Positions 49,965-59,092 of a stretch of 64,000 nucleotides of DNA are shown here, in pieces. The notes under the pieces were generated by a model that was not told where the DNA came from, did not search any database, and saw nothing but the letters and a program-made list of their open reading frames with translations. Position numbers and translations under genes: made by a program. Source of the DNA: Dehalococcoidia bacterium (GTDB lineage Bacteria > Chloroflexota > Dehalococcoidia > SM23-28-2 > RBG-16-64-32); the NCBI GenBank assembly GCA_030649945.1, contig JAUSFE010000032.1, forward strand, positions 107,370-171,369. The letters are read 5' to 3'. The first letter of the stretch is position 1. Each line of letters opens with the position of its first letter.

Positions 49965-52607
49965 ATGCCTTACGCCGAAGTAGCGGTCAACGCCGCCGCG
50001 CCCCTGCGGCAGACGTTCACGTACCGCATCCCGGCGCCCCTTTCGGTCGTCCCGGGCCAGGCGGTGTATGTCCCCTTCGGCGCACGCACACTGCAGGGCA
50101 TCGTGATGGAGGTGACGGAGGAGGCGGGCTTCCGGGCTGTGCGGGACATCGAGGCGCTCATCGACCCGCAGCCCATGCTCTCGCCGGCGCACCTCGCGCT
50201 GGCCCGCCTGCTGAGCGATTACTATCTGGCGCCGCTCTTCGACTGCGTCTCGCTGATGCTGCCGGCGGGCTTCAAGCGGCGGCCGCTGGCGCTGCTGCGG
50301 GCGACGGAGCGGGGGAAGGACGTTGCGCTCAGGGCTGGGGCCCTGAGCCACGGTGAAACAAAAGGAGCCGGGGCCCTGAGCCACGATGAAGCAGAAAGAG
50401 CCGGGGGCCTGAGCCACGGTGAAACAGAAAGGACCGGGGCCCTGAGCCACGGTGAGGTGGCGCTGCCGGAGAGCCAGCGGCGGGTGCTGGAGTACGTGCT
50501 CGAACGCGGTGAGGTGGAGAGCGAGGAGCTGCGCCGAGGCCTGAAGATGCGCGGCGTGCAGGCTGCCGCCGGCTCGTTGCTGCGGACGGGGCTCATCGAG
50601 CGCTCGTACCGCCTGGCGCGCCCCGCGGTCACGCCGAAGGTCGTCCCCCACGTTCGCCTCCTGCGGCCGGAAGAGGAGGTGAGAGCGGAGGTGCGGCGGC
50701 TGCGCGGGGACGCTTCGTCGCTGGCGCTGCGGCGGGCCGTCGTGCTGGAGCGCCTGGCGGACGAAGGGGCGCTGCCGCGGGCGCGGGCGCGGGCGCTGGG
50801 GCTCACGCCCGCGGTCCTGCGCGACCTGCAGGCGGAAGGCTGGGCCGCCGTGGAGGACGTGACGGTGGTACGCGATCCGCTGTCCGGCCGGGCCTATGCG
50901 CAGCGGCCGCCGTCGGCGCTGATGGCGGACCAGCGGGCGGCGGTGGAGGCCATCTGCGCGGCGCTGGAGGTCAGGGCTGGGGCCCTGACCCATGGGAGAG
51001 AGGGCGGAGCGCCGGAGGCTGTCAGGCTGAAGCCTGACCCCCCCAGCGGGGACTCGGTGTTCCTGCTGCACGGCGTGACTGGGAGCGGGAAGACGGAGGT
51101 GTACCTGGCGGCGCTGGAGCGGGCGGTGACGCTGGGCAAACGCGCCATCGTCCTGGTGCCGGAGATATCGCTGACGCCGCAGACTGTGCGCCGCTTCGGG
51201 GAGCGCTTCCCCGGGCAGGTGGCGGTCATGCACAGCGAACTGCCCCTGGGAGAGCACTTCGACATGTGGCACGAGGTGCGGGACGGCCGCTATGCGGTCG
51301 TCATCGGCCCGCGGGGGGCGCTGTTCGCGCCGCAGCCGGACCTCGGGCTCGTGATCATCGACGAAGAGCACGAGTGGACGTACAAGCAGCAGGAGGGCTC
51401 GCCGCGCTACCACGCGCGCCGGGCGGCGGAAGAGCTGTGCCAGCTGACGGGCGCCGTGCTTGTGCTGGGCTCGGCGACGCCGGACGTGGAGAGCCACTTC
51501 CGCGCCCAGGATGGGTCGTACCGGCTGCTGGAGCTGCCGCAAAGGCTGCTGCCGGCGGACGGCGCCGTGACGCCGGGGCCGCTGCCGGAGGTGGAGGTGG
51601 TGGACTTGCGCTCGGAGCTGAAGGCCGGCAACCGCAGCATCTTCAGCCGCTCGCTGGCAGGCGCTGTGCGCCGGGCGCTGGACGCGGGGGAGCAGGTGAT
51701 GCTGTTCCTGAACCGCCGCGGCACGGCGGCGTTCGTGCAGTGCCGGGACTGCGGCCACGTGCCGGAGTGCCGCCAGTGCGCCGTCGCGCTCACCTACCAC
51801 CTGCCGGAGGCTGCGCTGGTCTGCCACTACTGCCGCCGCCGGCGGCCGCTGCCGGCCGCCTGCCCGCAGTGCGGCGGCGGGCGCATTCGCCAGGTGGGGC
51901 TGGGCACCGAGCGCGTGGAGGAGGAGGCCCGGCTCGCCTTTCGGGGCGCGCGCACGCTGCGCTGGGACCGCGACGTCACGCGCGGGCGGGACGCGCACGA
52001 GGCGATCCTGGCGCGCTTCCTGTCACACGAGGCCGACATCCTCATCGGCACGCAGATGATCGCCAAGGGGCTGGACATCCCCCTCGTGACGCTGGTAGGG
52101 GTGATCTCGGCGGACATCGCCTTGCACCTGCCGGACTTCCGCGCCGGCGAGCGCGCGTTCCAGCTGCTGGAGCAGGTGGCGGGGCGCGCGGGCCGCGGGC
52201 CGAAGGGCGGCCGGGTGATCATCCAGACGTACACGCCGGACCACTACGCCATTGAGGCTGCGGCGGCCCACGACTACCACGCCCTTTACCGGCGGGAGAT
52301 CGAGTTCCGGCGGCGGCTGGGGTACCCGCCGTTCGGGCGGCTGGTGCGGCTGACGTACGCGCACACGGGCGCGGCCTACGCGCAGGGGCAGGCGGCGATG
52401 ATGGCGCGGCGGCTGAAGGTGGAGCGCGACCGTCTGGGGCTGGCGAACCTGGACGTGCTGGGGCCGTCGCCGGCCTTCGTGCCCCGCCTGCGCGGCCGCT
52501 GGCGCTGGAACGTGGTGCTGCGCGGGAACGACCCCGCAGCCGTCCTGCGCGACACGGCGCTGCCCCGCGGCTGGACGGCGGACGTGGACCCGGTGTCGCT
52601 GCTTTAG
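49965..52607 (+). CDS. priA: Primosomal helicase PriA with internal repeat arrays
   Basis: PriA restarts stalled forks. The 880-residue product has the 3'-DNA-binding domain (FTYRIPAPLSVVPGQAVYVPFG), Walker A LLHGVTGSGKTEVYLAALERA (about residue 370), DEEH box LVIIDEEHEWTYKQQEG, and zinc cysteines CRDCGHVPECRQC...CHYCRRRRPLPAACPQCGGG. Motif V/VI region DILIGTQMIAKGLDIPLVTLVGV and QVAGRAGRGPKGGRVIIQTY follow. Between the DNA-binding domain and the winged helix are four 11-residue repeats (R/G-A-G-A-L-S-H-G-E-T-x, from about 50330). A related unit with a palindrome (50972-51037) lies just before the helicase domain. Confidence 0.96.
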   Translation: MPYAEVAVNAAAPLRQTFTYRIPAPLSVVPGQAVYVPFGARTLQGIVMEVTEEAGFRAVRDIEALIDPQPMLSPAHLALARLLSDYYLAPLFDCVSLMLPAGFKRRPLALLRATERGKDVALRAGALSHGETKGAGALSHDEAERAGGLSHGETERTGALSHGEVALPESQRRVLEYVLERGEVESEELRRGLKMRGVQAAAGSLLRTGLIERSYRLARPAVTPKVVPHVRLLRPEEEVRAEVRRLRGDASSLALRRAVVLERLADEGALPRARARALGLTPAVLRDLQAEGWAAVEDVTVVRDPLSGRAYAQRPPSALMADQRAAVEAICAALEVRAGALTHGREGGAPEAVRLKPDPPSGDSVFLLHGVTGSGKTEVYLAALERAVTLGKRAIVLVPEISLTPQTVRRFGERFPGQVAVMHSELPLGEHFDMWHEVRDGRYAVVIGPRGALFAPQPDLGLVIIDEEHEWTYKQQEGSPRYHARRAAEELCQLTGAVLVLGSATPDVESHFRAQDGSYRLLELPQRLLPADGAVTPGPLPEVEVVDLRSELKAGNRSIFSRSLAGAVRRALDAGEQVMLFLNRRGTAAFVQCRDCGHVPECRQCAVALTYHLPEAALVCHYCRRRRPLPAACPQCGGGRIRQVGLGTERVEEEARLAFRGARTLRWDRDVTRGRDAHEAILARFLSHEADILIGTQMIAKGLDIPLVTLVGVISADIALHLPDFRAGERAFQLLEQVAGRAGRGPKGGRVIIQTYTPDHYAIEAAAAHDYHALYRREIEFRRRLGYPPFGRLVRLTYAHTGAAYAQGQAAMMARRLKVERDRLGLANLDVLGPSPAFVPRLRGRWRWNVVLRGNDPAAVLRDTALPRGWTADVDPVSLL
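50330..50456 (+). repeat. Four 33-base tandem repeats inside priA
   Basis: CCCTGAGCCACGGTGAAAC-type units start at 50341, 50374, 50407 and 50440 (period 33). They encode GALSHGETK-like 11-residue repeats in frame. Confidence 0.9.
50972..51037. repeat. Repeat insertion before the PriA helicase core
   Basis: Another GGGGCCCTGACCCATGG unit is followed by the palindrome TCAGGCTGAAGCCTGA (51022-51037), all translated in frame (RAGALTHGREGG, VRLKPDPPSGDS). Confidence 0.8.
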
Positions 52608-52840
52608 GGGAAGGGGGCGGATCAATCTGGGCCTGCGTTCTGTTGGCCAGCGCTACGAAGTCCTCCAGAGAGACTGTCGGTGCCAGCGAGATCATGCGCA
52701 GAGTGGCCGCGACACGGCGGTTCGGGCTGTCCAAAGGCTAATCGGGATATGTATCCGGGAGGCCCGGCGGGACCTCGGCGGCCTGAATGTCCGGGCTGAC
52801 GGTGTCCGTCACTGTGGCTGTACCGCCGGCGGCGGGCCGT

Positions 52841-52868
52841 GGACGTGGGCCCGATGTCGCTGCTTTAG
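52841..52868 (+). pseudogene. Detached 3' end of a priA gene
   Basis: It encodes VDVGPMSLL and a TAG stop, nearly the same as the intact PriA end (ADVDPVSLL, TAG at 52607). 26 of about 28 bases match. The segment lies 261 bases downstream of the true end. Confidence 0.6.
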
Positions 52869-52972
52869 CGCGCGCGCCGCCTCCAGGCGTACCAGCCGGC
52901 GGCGGTGAACGCCACGCCGCCGGCAAGCGCGGCCGCTGCGCCCGCGGGCACCGCGTCGCCGCCGGTCTGGTA
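52865..52972 (-). pseudogene. C-terminal membrane-anchor fragment of an unknown gene
   Basis: Reading leftward: SYQTGGDAVPAG, a hydrophobic helix AAAALAGGVAFTAAGWYAW and RRRAR then TAA. This looks like the tail anchor of a surface or membrane protein whose upstream part is gone. Its stop overlaps the stop of the priA fragment, as two convergent genes would. Confidence 0.4.
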
Positions 52973-53011
52973 CGATAGAATGGCCGCTGGATTTCAGTAA
53001 GGGAGTTGCAC

Positions 53012-53545
53012 TTGGCCGTTCATCCTATAGTCTTTCTGCCCAACCCGGTGCTCCGCCAGAAGGCGAAACGCGTCCCCAGGCCCGCCCTGGGCGCAGGCGA
53101 AGGGATGGACGCCTCCCTCCACGCACTCATCGCGGACATGATCGAGAGTATGCATGCGGCGAACGGCGTGGGCCTGGCGGCGCCGCAGATCGGCGTGTCA
53201 CTGCGGGTGATCGTGATCGGGCTGCCGGAAGAGGAGCCGTTCGCGCTCATCAACCCGGAGATCGTGAAGAGGAGCGGCGAGCGCACCGTGGAGGAGGGGT
53301 GTCTCTCGGTCCCCGGCTATCGCGCGGAGCTCACGCGCTCGCTGACGGTCGTGGCGAAAGGGCTGGACCCCTCCGGCAAGGAGGTGCGGATCAAGGCCCG
53401 CGATGACCTGCTGGCGCAGGCCCTGGAGCACGAGATCGACCACGTCAACGGCATCCTGTACATTGACCACCTGCCCAGCCTGGATGCGCTCGTGAAGCTG
53501 GAGCCGGAAGAGCGGCCGTCCGCCTCAGGCGGGGCGCGCAGCTAG
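53012..53545 (+). CDS. def: Peptide deformylase
   Basis: Removes the N-formyl group from new proteins. TTG at 53012 is preferred because GGGAG lies six bases before it; TTG at 53006 is the alternative. The ~177-residue enzyme has motif 1 GVGLAAPQIG, motif 2 EEGCLSVPGY and motif 3 ALEHEIDHVNG, all metal ligands present. The last residues RPSASGGARS are encoded by the TCCGCCTCAGGCGG repeat (53519-53532), so the C-terminus is repeat-derived. cca starts 32 bases downstream. Confidence 0.96.
   Translation: MAVHPIVFLPNPVLRQKAKRVPRPALGAGEGMDASLHALIADMIESMHAANGVGLAAPQIGVSLRVIVIGLPEEEPFALINPEIVKRSGERTVEEGCLSVPGYRAELTRSLTVVAKGLDPSGKEVRIKARDDLLAQALEHEIDHVNGILYIDHLPSLDALVKLEPEERPSASGGARS
53519..53532. 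repeat. Repeat unit forming the Def C-terminus
   Basis: TCCGCCTCAGGCGG, same family as 27569-27583 and 54382-54396; encodes PSASGG. Confidence 0.75.
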
Positions 53546-53577
53546 CCGCCGCGGATGGAGGGGCGGACGGAGGGACC

Positions 53578-55083
53578 GTGAGCGGGGAAGAGGCTTTCCC
53601 CCTGGACTCGCGCTGCCGGGCGCTGCTGGCCCGCCTGGCGACGTTCTTCGCGGGCCGCGACATCACCGCCTACGCGACGGGCGGCTTCCTGCGCGACGCG
53701 CTTCTGGGGCAGCGCATCCACGACATCGATCTCTCCATCGGCGCCGATCCGCTGGTGGTCGGGCCGGATCTGGCCGCCGCTCTGGAAGGCCACTACTTCG
53801 TGCTGGACGCAGAGAAGCGGCTGGCACGCGTCCTTCTGCCCGCGGAGGAGCTGCACATCGACCTCCTGCCCATTCGCGGCGAGATCGCGGAGGACCTGCG
53901 GCGGCGCGACTACACGATCGACGCGCTGGCCGCTGCGCTGGGAGAAGCCGTTACCGGCCGCGCGGCAATCATAGACCCCACCGGCGGCCTGGCGGACTTG
54001 CAGTCTCGTACCGTGCGCCTGACGGAGGAGGCGGCGCTACTGGCGGACCCCCTGCGCCTGCTGCGGGGGGCGCGCATCGCCACGCAGGTGGACTTTCGTG
54101 TCGCGCCGCAGACCGCGGAGCTCATCCGGCGGCACGCGGCGCTGGTAACGCGCTCGGCGCCGGAGCGGCAGCGGGACGAGCTGATGCGCATCCTCGGCAC
54201 GCCCCGGGCCGCGGCCGGCCTGCGCCTCCTTGATGACCTCGGGTTGTTTGACCATATCTTCCCGGAGATGGCCGCCGCGCGCGGTTGCGAGCAGCCGAAG
54301 GAGCATTACTGGGATGTCCTCAACCACAGCTTTGCGACGGTGCAGAGCATGGACCTGCTGCTGGCGGAGGAGGAGCCACCGTCCGCCTCAGGCGGAGGCC
54401 GCAGGCTGTGGCGCGAGCTGTGGTCCGGCCTGGCGTGGTGGCCGGAGGCGCGGGAGTACTTCCGGCGGGAGGTGGTGATGGGCACCGCGCGCTGCGCGGT
54501 GCTAAAGCTCGGCTGCCTGCTGCACGACATCGGCAAGCCGCAGACCAGGACGTTCGACGGGACGGGACGCATGCGCTTTTTCGGTCACGCGGACGCCGGC
54601 GCGGAGATCGCCGTCCGGCTCCTGCAGCGGCTGCGCTTCTCGGCGCGCGAGGTGGCGTTGGTGCGGGCGATGATCGAGGCGCACATGCGGCCGCTGCAGA
54701 TGGCGCAGCAGGGGCCGCCCACGCGCCGGGCCATCTACCGCTTCTTCCGTGACACTGGAGACGCCGGTATCGATACGCTGTTCCTGTCGCTGGCCGACCA
54801 CCTGGGGGCGGTGGGGCCGCGGGTGAAGGTGGAGGCCTTCCGGCGGCACGTGGCGCTGATAGCCTACGTGCTGACGCAGCGCTTCCAGGCGCCCGAGGTC
54901 GTATCGCCGCCACGGCTCCTGCGCGGCGATGAACTGATGCGGGAGCTGGGGCTGGCGCCGGGGCCGCTGGTGGGCCGGCTGCTGGAGCAGGTGCGCGAGG
55001 CCCAGGCGGCAGGCGAGGTGAGCACGCGGGAGGAGGCGCTGGCGTTCGCGCGGCGGGAGATGGAGCGGTTGCGCGCTGAGTGA
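53578..55083 (+). CDS. cca: tRNA nucleotidyltransferase/poly(A) polymerase with HD domain
   Basis: A class II nucleotidyltransferase of 501 residues. The head has ITAYATGGFLRDALLGQRIHDIDLSI (GG..RD and DxD) and RRRDYTIDALAAAL, with PLRLLRGARIATQVDFRV and the ERQRDELMRIL neck. An HD-type domain follows (LKLGCLLHDIGKPQT; HADAGAEIAVRLL). It may add CCA or A tails; distinguishing these is not possible by eye. An in-frame repeat (PSASGG, 54382-54396) sits between neck and HD domain. Start is GTG. Confidence 0.93.
   Translation: MSGEEAFPLDSRCRALLARLATFFAGRDITAYATGGFLRDALLGQRIHDIDLSIGADPLVVGPDLAAALEGHYFVLDAEKRLARVLLPAEELHIDLLPIRGEIAEDLRRRDYTIDALAAALGEAVTGRAAIIDPTGGLADLQSRTVRLTEEAALLADPLRLLRGARIATQVDFRVAPQTAELIRRHAALVTRSAPERQRDELMRILGTPRAAAGLRLLDDLGLFDHIFPEMAAARGCEQPKEHYWDVLNHSFATVQSMDLLLAEEEPPSASGGGRRLWRELWSGLAWWPEAREYFRREVVMGTARCAVLKLGCLLHDIGKPQTRTFDGTGRMRFFGHADAGAEIAVRLLQRLRFSAREVALVRAMIEAHMRPLQMAQQGPPTRRAIYRFFRDTGDAGIDTLFLSLADHLGAVGPRVKVEAFRRHVALIAYVLTQRFQAPEVVSPPRLLRGDELMRELGLAPGPLVGRLLEQVREAQAAGEVSTREEALAFARREMERLRAE
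54382..54396. repeat. TCCGCCTCAGGCGGA palindrome inside cca
   Basis: Encodes PSASGGG in frame within a linker; identical core to the copy ending def. Confidence 0.8.
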
Positions 55084-55176
55084 AGTGGCCACCGTGAGTG
55101 CGCGACCGGGGGATGGGCGGAGGGGGTGGGCGGAGTGATACCGCCTAACCGAGAAATCCGCTAACCTGTATTGGTC

Positions 55177-55509
55177 ATGCCTGTCCTGATCCTGGCCATC
55201 GCCTATCCCGTGACGATCGCGGTGCTCTTCTACCTGGCGTTCCTGCGGCCCGTGCAGCAGCACCAGAAGAAGCAGCGGCAGGAGCTGGCCCGCCTGCGCG
55301 TCGGCGATGAGGTCCTGACCCAGGCGGGGTTCATCGCGACGATCAAAGAGGTGCGCGTGCCGGAGGAGCAGGGACCCACGGAGCTGATACTGGACCTCGG
55401 AGGCATCGAGGTGCGGGCGGTGGCCTCGGCCATCGTCCAGCGCGTAACGAGCGTGGCGGCGGACCGCGGCGAGACGGCAGGCGCGGCGGGAGCTGTTGAG
55501 AGAGCGTAA
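55177..55509 (+). CDS. yajC: Preprotein translocase subunit YajC
   Basis: A 110-residue single-pass protein: MPVLILAIAYPVTIAVLFYLAFLRPVQQHQKKQRQELARLRVGDEVLTQAGFIATIKEV. The 'F..RP..Q.QKK..E....L..GD.V.T..G' pattern is diagnostic for YajC. ATG at 55177 is used; a TTG six bases earlier is possible. It precedes secDF, its usual partner in the accessory Sec complex, by 11 bases. Confidence 0.92.
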   Translation: MPVLILAIAYPVTIAVLFYLAFLRPVQQHQKKQRQELARLRVGDEVLTQAGFIATIKEVRVPEEQGPTELILDLGGIEVRAVASAIVQRVTSVAADRGETAGAAGAVERA

Positions 55510-55520
55510 GGATATGCCCG

Positions 55521-58010
55521 ATGCGTGACCGCACTAACCTGATAATCCTGGGGCTGATCTCGGTCCTGACGGTGTTCTCAATTCTCGTGGTCTGGCCGGG
55601 CTGGCCGAAGCGCTACCTGCCGGACTTCATCGATTACCCAACCGGGCCGGTCCTGGACGTGGGCCGCGACGCCATGCGTCTGGGGCTGGACTTGAAGGGC
55701 GGCAGCTACGTGCTCACGGAGGCAGACACCTCCGCACTGCCCGCGGGAACAGACGTGGACCAGGCGATGGAGGGCGCCAAGGACATCATCGAGCGCCGCG
55801 TGAACGCCTTCGGCGTGTCCGAGACAGAGGTGACGCGAGAGGGCAAGAACCGGCTGGCCATCCAGCTGCCCGGCATCGCGCCGGACCAGGCGGCAGAGCT
55901 CATCGGCAAGACCGCGCTCCTGGAGTTCAAGGAGCCCAAGCGCGACGACGCCGGCCAGATCGTGTGCGTGGACCCCCAGGGGACGGAGTTCAGCGTCGGG
56001 CGCGATGCCGCTCGCGAGGCCGTTGACGACCAGGGGAAGAAAATCGAGCAGTGTACGGGACCCGGGGGACAATTCGGCGAGGTGGTCTGGCTGCCGGCCG
56101 CGGCCAGGGACAGCCAGGGCCAGTCCCGGGTAATGACGGGAAGGTTCATCAAGCCCAACGGCGCGGCGGTGGACGTGGTGCCCCAGCCCGTAGTCCGGAT
56201 AGACTTCACAGGCGAAGGCGGGCTGCTCTTCGAGCAGGTCACGGAGCGGCTCCAGGGGCTGCCGCTGGGCATCTTCCTGGACCAGGACCTGATCAGCGCC
56301 CCCATCGTGCAGCAGAAGATCAGCGGCGGCAACACCGTGATCGAGGGCCTCACCCTGGATGAGGGGAAGACGCTGGCCATCCAGCTCAACGCGGGCGCCC
56401 TGCCGGTGCCGCTCAAGACCATCCAGACCACAGAGGTTGACGCCACGCTCGGCGAAAATACGCTGGTGCGCGCCGTGCAGGCGGGCATCATCGGCGTGCT
56501 GGCCGTGATGGCGTTCATGATCCTGTACTACCGGCTGCCGGGCGTGCTGGCGTCTGTGGCGCTGCTCACTTACATCTCCACGGTGATGATGATCTTCAAG
56601 CTGGGCCCCATCATCGGCCCGGTCACAATCACGCTGGCGGGCATCGCCGGGTTCGTGCTCTCGATTGGGATGGCGGTGGACGCCAATATCCTTGTCTTCG
56701 AACGCATGAAGGAGGAGTTGCGCGCCGGCCGCAACCTCGCCTCCGCCGTCGAGCACGGGTTCGACCGCGCCTGGTCCTCCATCCGCGATAGCAACGTCTC
56801 CACGTTGATCACCTCCGGCATCCTGTACTGGTTCGGCGACCGTTTCGGTGCGCAACTGGTGCAGGGGTTCGCGCTAACGCTGTTCGTCGGCGTGCTGATC
56901 AGCATGTTCTCCGCCATCATCGTCACGCGCACGTTCCTGCGGCTGCTGGTGGGCACGCCCGTGGCGCGGAACCTCTGGCTGTTCGCGCCGGACCTCAGGG
57001 TGAGGCCTGGCGGGCAGGAGCGGCCGGCGCGGCCGTTCGTGTTCGATTTCGTGAAGCGTCGCGGCTTCTACTTCGTGCTATCAGCGGCCATCCTCGTGCC
57101 CGGCGTGGTCTCGCTGGCGGTGCCCCCGGCCCTCAAGCCGGGCATCGAGTTCAGCAGCGGGGCCACGTTCACCATCACGTTCGATAACAAGGACGTAGAC
57201 CAGGGCCAGGTGCGCAAGGCCTTCTCGGACGTGGGGCACCCGGAGGCGCGGGTGCAGAAGACCAGCGGCGGCGATTTCATCGTCCGCATCGCGGAGCTGA
57301 AGGGGGCCTCCGGCCCGCCCATCGGCCCGGCGCCGCCCTCTGAACGCGACCAGCTGGAGGGGCAGCTCCAGAACGAGCTGGGGGCGTTCACCACCAAGAA
57401 CTTCAACCAGGTCTCGGAGATCGTGTCGCGGGAGATCGGGCGGGACGCGGCCATAGCCATCGCCTTCGCCGCCATCGCTATCCTGGTGTACATATCGTGG
57501 TCCTTCCGCAACGTGCCGAAGGCGTACCGGTACGGCATCGCGGCCGTGGTGGCGGCGCTGCACGATGGTCTCTTCATTCTGGGCGCCTTCTCCATCTTCG
57601 GGAAGGTGTTCGATACCGAGATCAGCAGCATGTTCATCACCGGCCTGCTCACCGTCATCGGCTTCAGCGTGCACGATACGATCGTTGTGTTCGACCGCAT
57701 CCGGGAGAACGTGGCGCACAACCCGGAGGTGCCCTTCGACGAGGTGGTGAACACGAGCCTGACGGAAACCGTGGCGCGCTCTATCAACACCTCGACGACT
57801 GTAGTGCTCGCGCTCCTCGCCCTGATGCTTCTGGGCGCTGGGTCTATCGACGTGCTGCTGCTGACGCTGCTGCTGGGCATCATCGCCGGGACGTACAGCT
57901 CCATCTTCATCGCCAGCCAGATCCTGGTGGCGTGGGAGGACGGCGACCTGGCGCGCGTCTACCGCCGGCTCGTGCCCGGGCGCCGGGTCCCGGCGGAAGC
58001 GCCGGGATAG
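55521..58010 (+). CDS. secDF: Fused protein translocase SecDF
   Basis: SecDF uses the proton gradient to pull proteins through SecYEG. The 829-residue product is a natural fusion. The SecD part (1 to about 490) has LGLDLKGGSYVLTEAD, IIERRVNAFGVSETEV, NAGALPVPLKTIQTTEVDATLGE and GFVLSIGMAVDANILVFERMKEELRAGRN. The SecF part (about 500-829) has FDFVKRRGFYFVLSAAILVPG, FSSGATFTITF, and TVIGFSVHDTIVVFDRIRENV. About 12 membrane helices are present. Conserved Asp/Arg of the proton path (VDANILVFER; HDTIVVFDRIRE) are intact. Confidence 0.97.
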   Translation: MRDRTNLIILGLISVLTVFSILVVWPGWPKRYLPDFIDYPTGPVLDVGRDAMRLGLDLKGGSYVLTEADTSALPAGTDVDQAMEGAKDIIERRVNAFGVSETEVTREGKNRLAIQLPGIAPDQAAELIGKTALLEFKEPKRDDAGQIVCVDPQGTEFSVGRDAAREAVDDQGKKIEQCTGPGGQFGEVVWLPAAARDSQGQSRVMTGRFIKPNGAAVDVVPQPVVRIDFTGEGGLLFEQVTERLQGLPLGIFLDQDLISAPIVQQKISGGNTVIEGLTLDEGKTLAIQLNAGALPVPLKTIQTTEVDATLGENTLVRAVQAGIIGVLAVMAFMILYYRLPGVLASVALLTYISTVMMIFKLGPIIGPVTITLAGIAGFVLSIGMAVDANILVFERMKEELRAGRNLASAVEHGFDRAWSSIRDSNVSTLITSGILYWFGDRFGAQLVQGFALTLFVGVLISMFSAIIVTRTFLRLLVGTPVARNLWLFAPDLRVRPGGQERPARPFVFDFVKRRGFYFVLSAAILVPGVVSLAVPPALKPGIEFSSGATFTITFDNKDVDQGQVRKAFSDVGHPEARVQKTSGGDFIVRIAELKGASGPPIGPAPPSERDQLEGQLQNELGAFTTKNFNQVSEIVSREIGRDAAIAIAFAAIAILVYISWSFRNVPKAYRYGIAAVVAALHDGLFILGAFSIFGKVFDTEISSMFITGLLTVIGFSVHDTIVVFDRIRENVAHNPEVPFDEVVNTSLTETVARSINTSTTVVLALLALMLLGAGSIDVLLLTLLLGIIAGTYSSIFIASQILVAWEDGDLARVYRRLVPGRRVPAEAPG

Positions 58011-58203
58011 CGGCGGGCCGCTGGGGGCAGACGCGCCGGTCCGCCCCTGGAGTGTACAGGCCCGCGGCTATTGCGCTTTGTCATCCTGTCCGCAGGCAGG
58101 ATCTGGTGGGGCGGCGGGCTCAACGGCCCCGGCTCAGGTGACGGCGGTAGGGGCGAGTGGCACTAAGTCCGCAACCGGAAGCCGCGCCTATGCCCTGCGT
58201 CCC

Positions 58204-58932
58204 CTACGCGCGGCCGCCCGTGACAGCTTCCCGGTATTCCAGCCAGAAGACAGCCACGTCGCGTAGGCCGGCGTTACGCAACAGCGTCAGGTCTTCCTGC
58301 AGGGTCAGCGGCTGGTCGCCCTCGTTCGCCTCCATCTCGTCCAGGAAGCGGCGTGTGGCCGCGTGATCAGCGAAGCGCGGATCGAGGCCTCGTGCCCGCT
58401 CGATGATGCCGTGCACCCGGATGTCCTGGATTCGCCGCTCCACGGCGGGGGCCTCCGCGGCCACGATGTCTGCGTTCATGAACCAGCCCCCCGGGCGCAG
58501 CAGCGCAGCGGCCTCTGCGGCGACGGCGCGCTTCTCCTCGTGGGTGAGGTGATGGAGCGCATATGATGAGTAGATGACGTCGAAGCCCTCGGCGCCGGCC
58601 AGCAGCTTCGGCAACTCGCGGAAATCACCGATCCGGAAATCGACGCTCGCGGCCCGCTTCCCCAGCCGGGCTCTTGCCAGCTCCACCATGCCCTCTGCGC
58701 CGTCCACTGCGCACACCTTCGACTGCGGAAACGTCTCCAGGAACCTGGTCGTGAAGTATCCCGTGCCCACGCCCAGGTCCAGCGCGCTCAAGGCGGCGTC
58801 GCGATCGAACGGCAGGACTTCGAGGGCGATCTGGACCATCTTCGGGCGGTTGGGGTGCATAAGCTCCATGTCAGCGTCATACGCTGCCACGCGTTCGCGC
58901 AGGTCATAGGCGCCGATGCTCTTGCGGCTCAT
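58204..58932 (-). CDS. Class I SAM-dependent methyltransferase
   Basis: The 242-residue protein has motif I LSALDLGVGTGYFTTRFLETFP, motif II VCAVDGAEGMVELAR, motif III FDVIYSSYALHHLTHEEK, and LLRPGGWFMNADIVAAE. This is the general small-molecule methyltransferase fold, with a C-terminal helical lid. GGAG nine bases upstream supports the ATG at MSRKSIGAYD. The substrate is unknown and the gene stands alone. Confidence 0.9.
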   Translation of the reverse strand: MSRKSIGAYDLRERVAAYDADMELMHPNRPKMVQIALEVLPFDRDAALSALDLGVGTGYFTTRFLETFPQSKVCAVDGAEGMVELARARLGKRAASVDFRIGDFRELPKLLAGAEGFDVIYSSYALHHLTHEEKRAVAAEAAALLRPGGWFMNADIVAAEAPAVERRIQDIRVHGIIERARGLDPRFADHAATRRFLDEMEANEGDQPLTLQEDLTLLRNAGLRDVAVFWLEYREAVTGGRA

Positions 58933-59030
58933 GGATTGCACTCCTTCAGCGCGCCGTGCGGCGGCCGGCCTCCTTTGCGGCTCGTGTGCAGTATAGCCTG
59001 AGCGGGGTGCAGCCAGTCCCGTCGCCGTAG

Positions 59031-59052
59031 GGATAGAGCTTTAGCTCTGTCC
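59031..59052. repeat. GGATAGAGCT/AGCTCTGTCC palindrome
   Basis: Imperfect 22-base palindrome just downstream of selB; same style as 32079-32100 in ddl. Confidence 0.65.
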
Positions 59053-59092
59053 AACCGGGGCGGGGTGTGGGTGGCCTGCTGGCCCGCGGCAG

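Larger units (their letters stand above)
52608..53011. other. priA-def gap with gene fragments
   Basis: No intact gene. On the minus strand there is an open stretch SPNRRVAATLRMISLAPTV...VALANRTQAQI (about 52620-52735), a separate tail ending AEVPPGLPDTYPD (stop at 52738), and a C-terminal membrane anchor. On the plus strand there is a detached priA 3' end. A TGGTACGAT at 52968-52976 may be the def extended -10. Confidence 0.5.

Noticed and set aside
50330..50456. CRISPR array
   Set aside because: The 33-base units are contiguous, have no spacers and are translated in the priA frame. No cas genes or array were seen anywhere.
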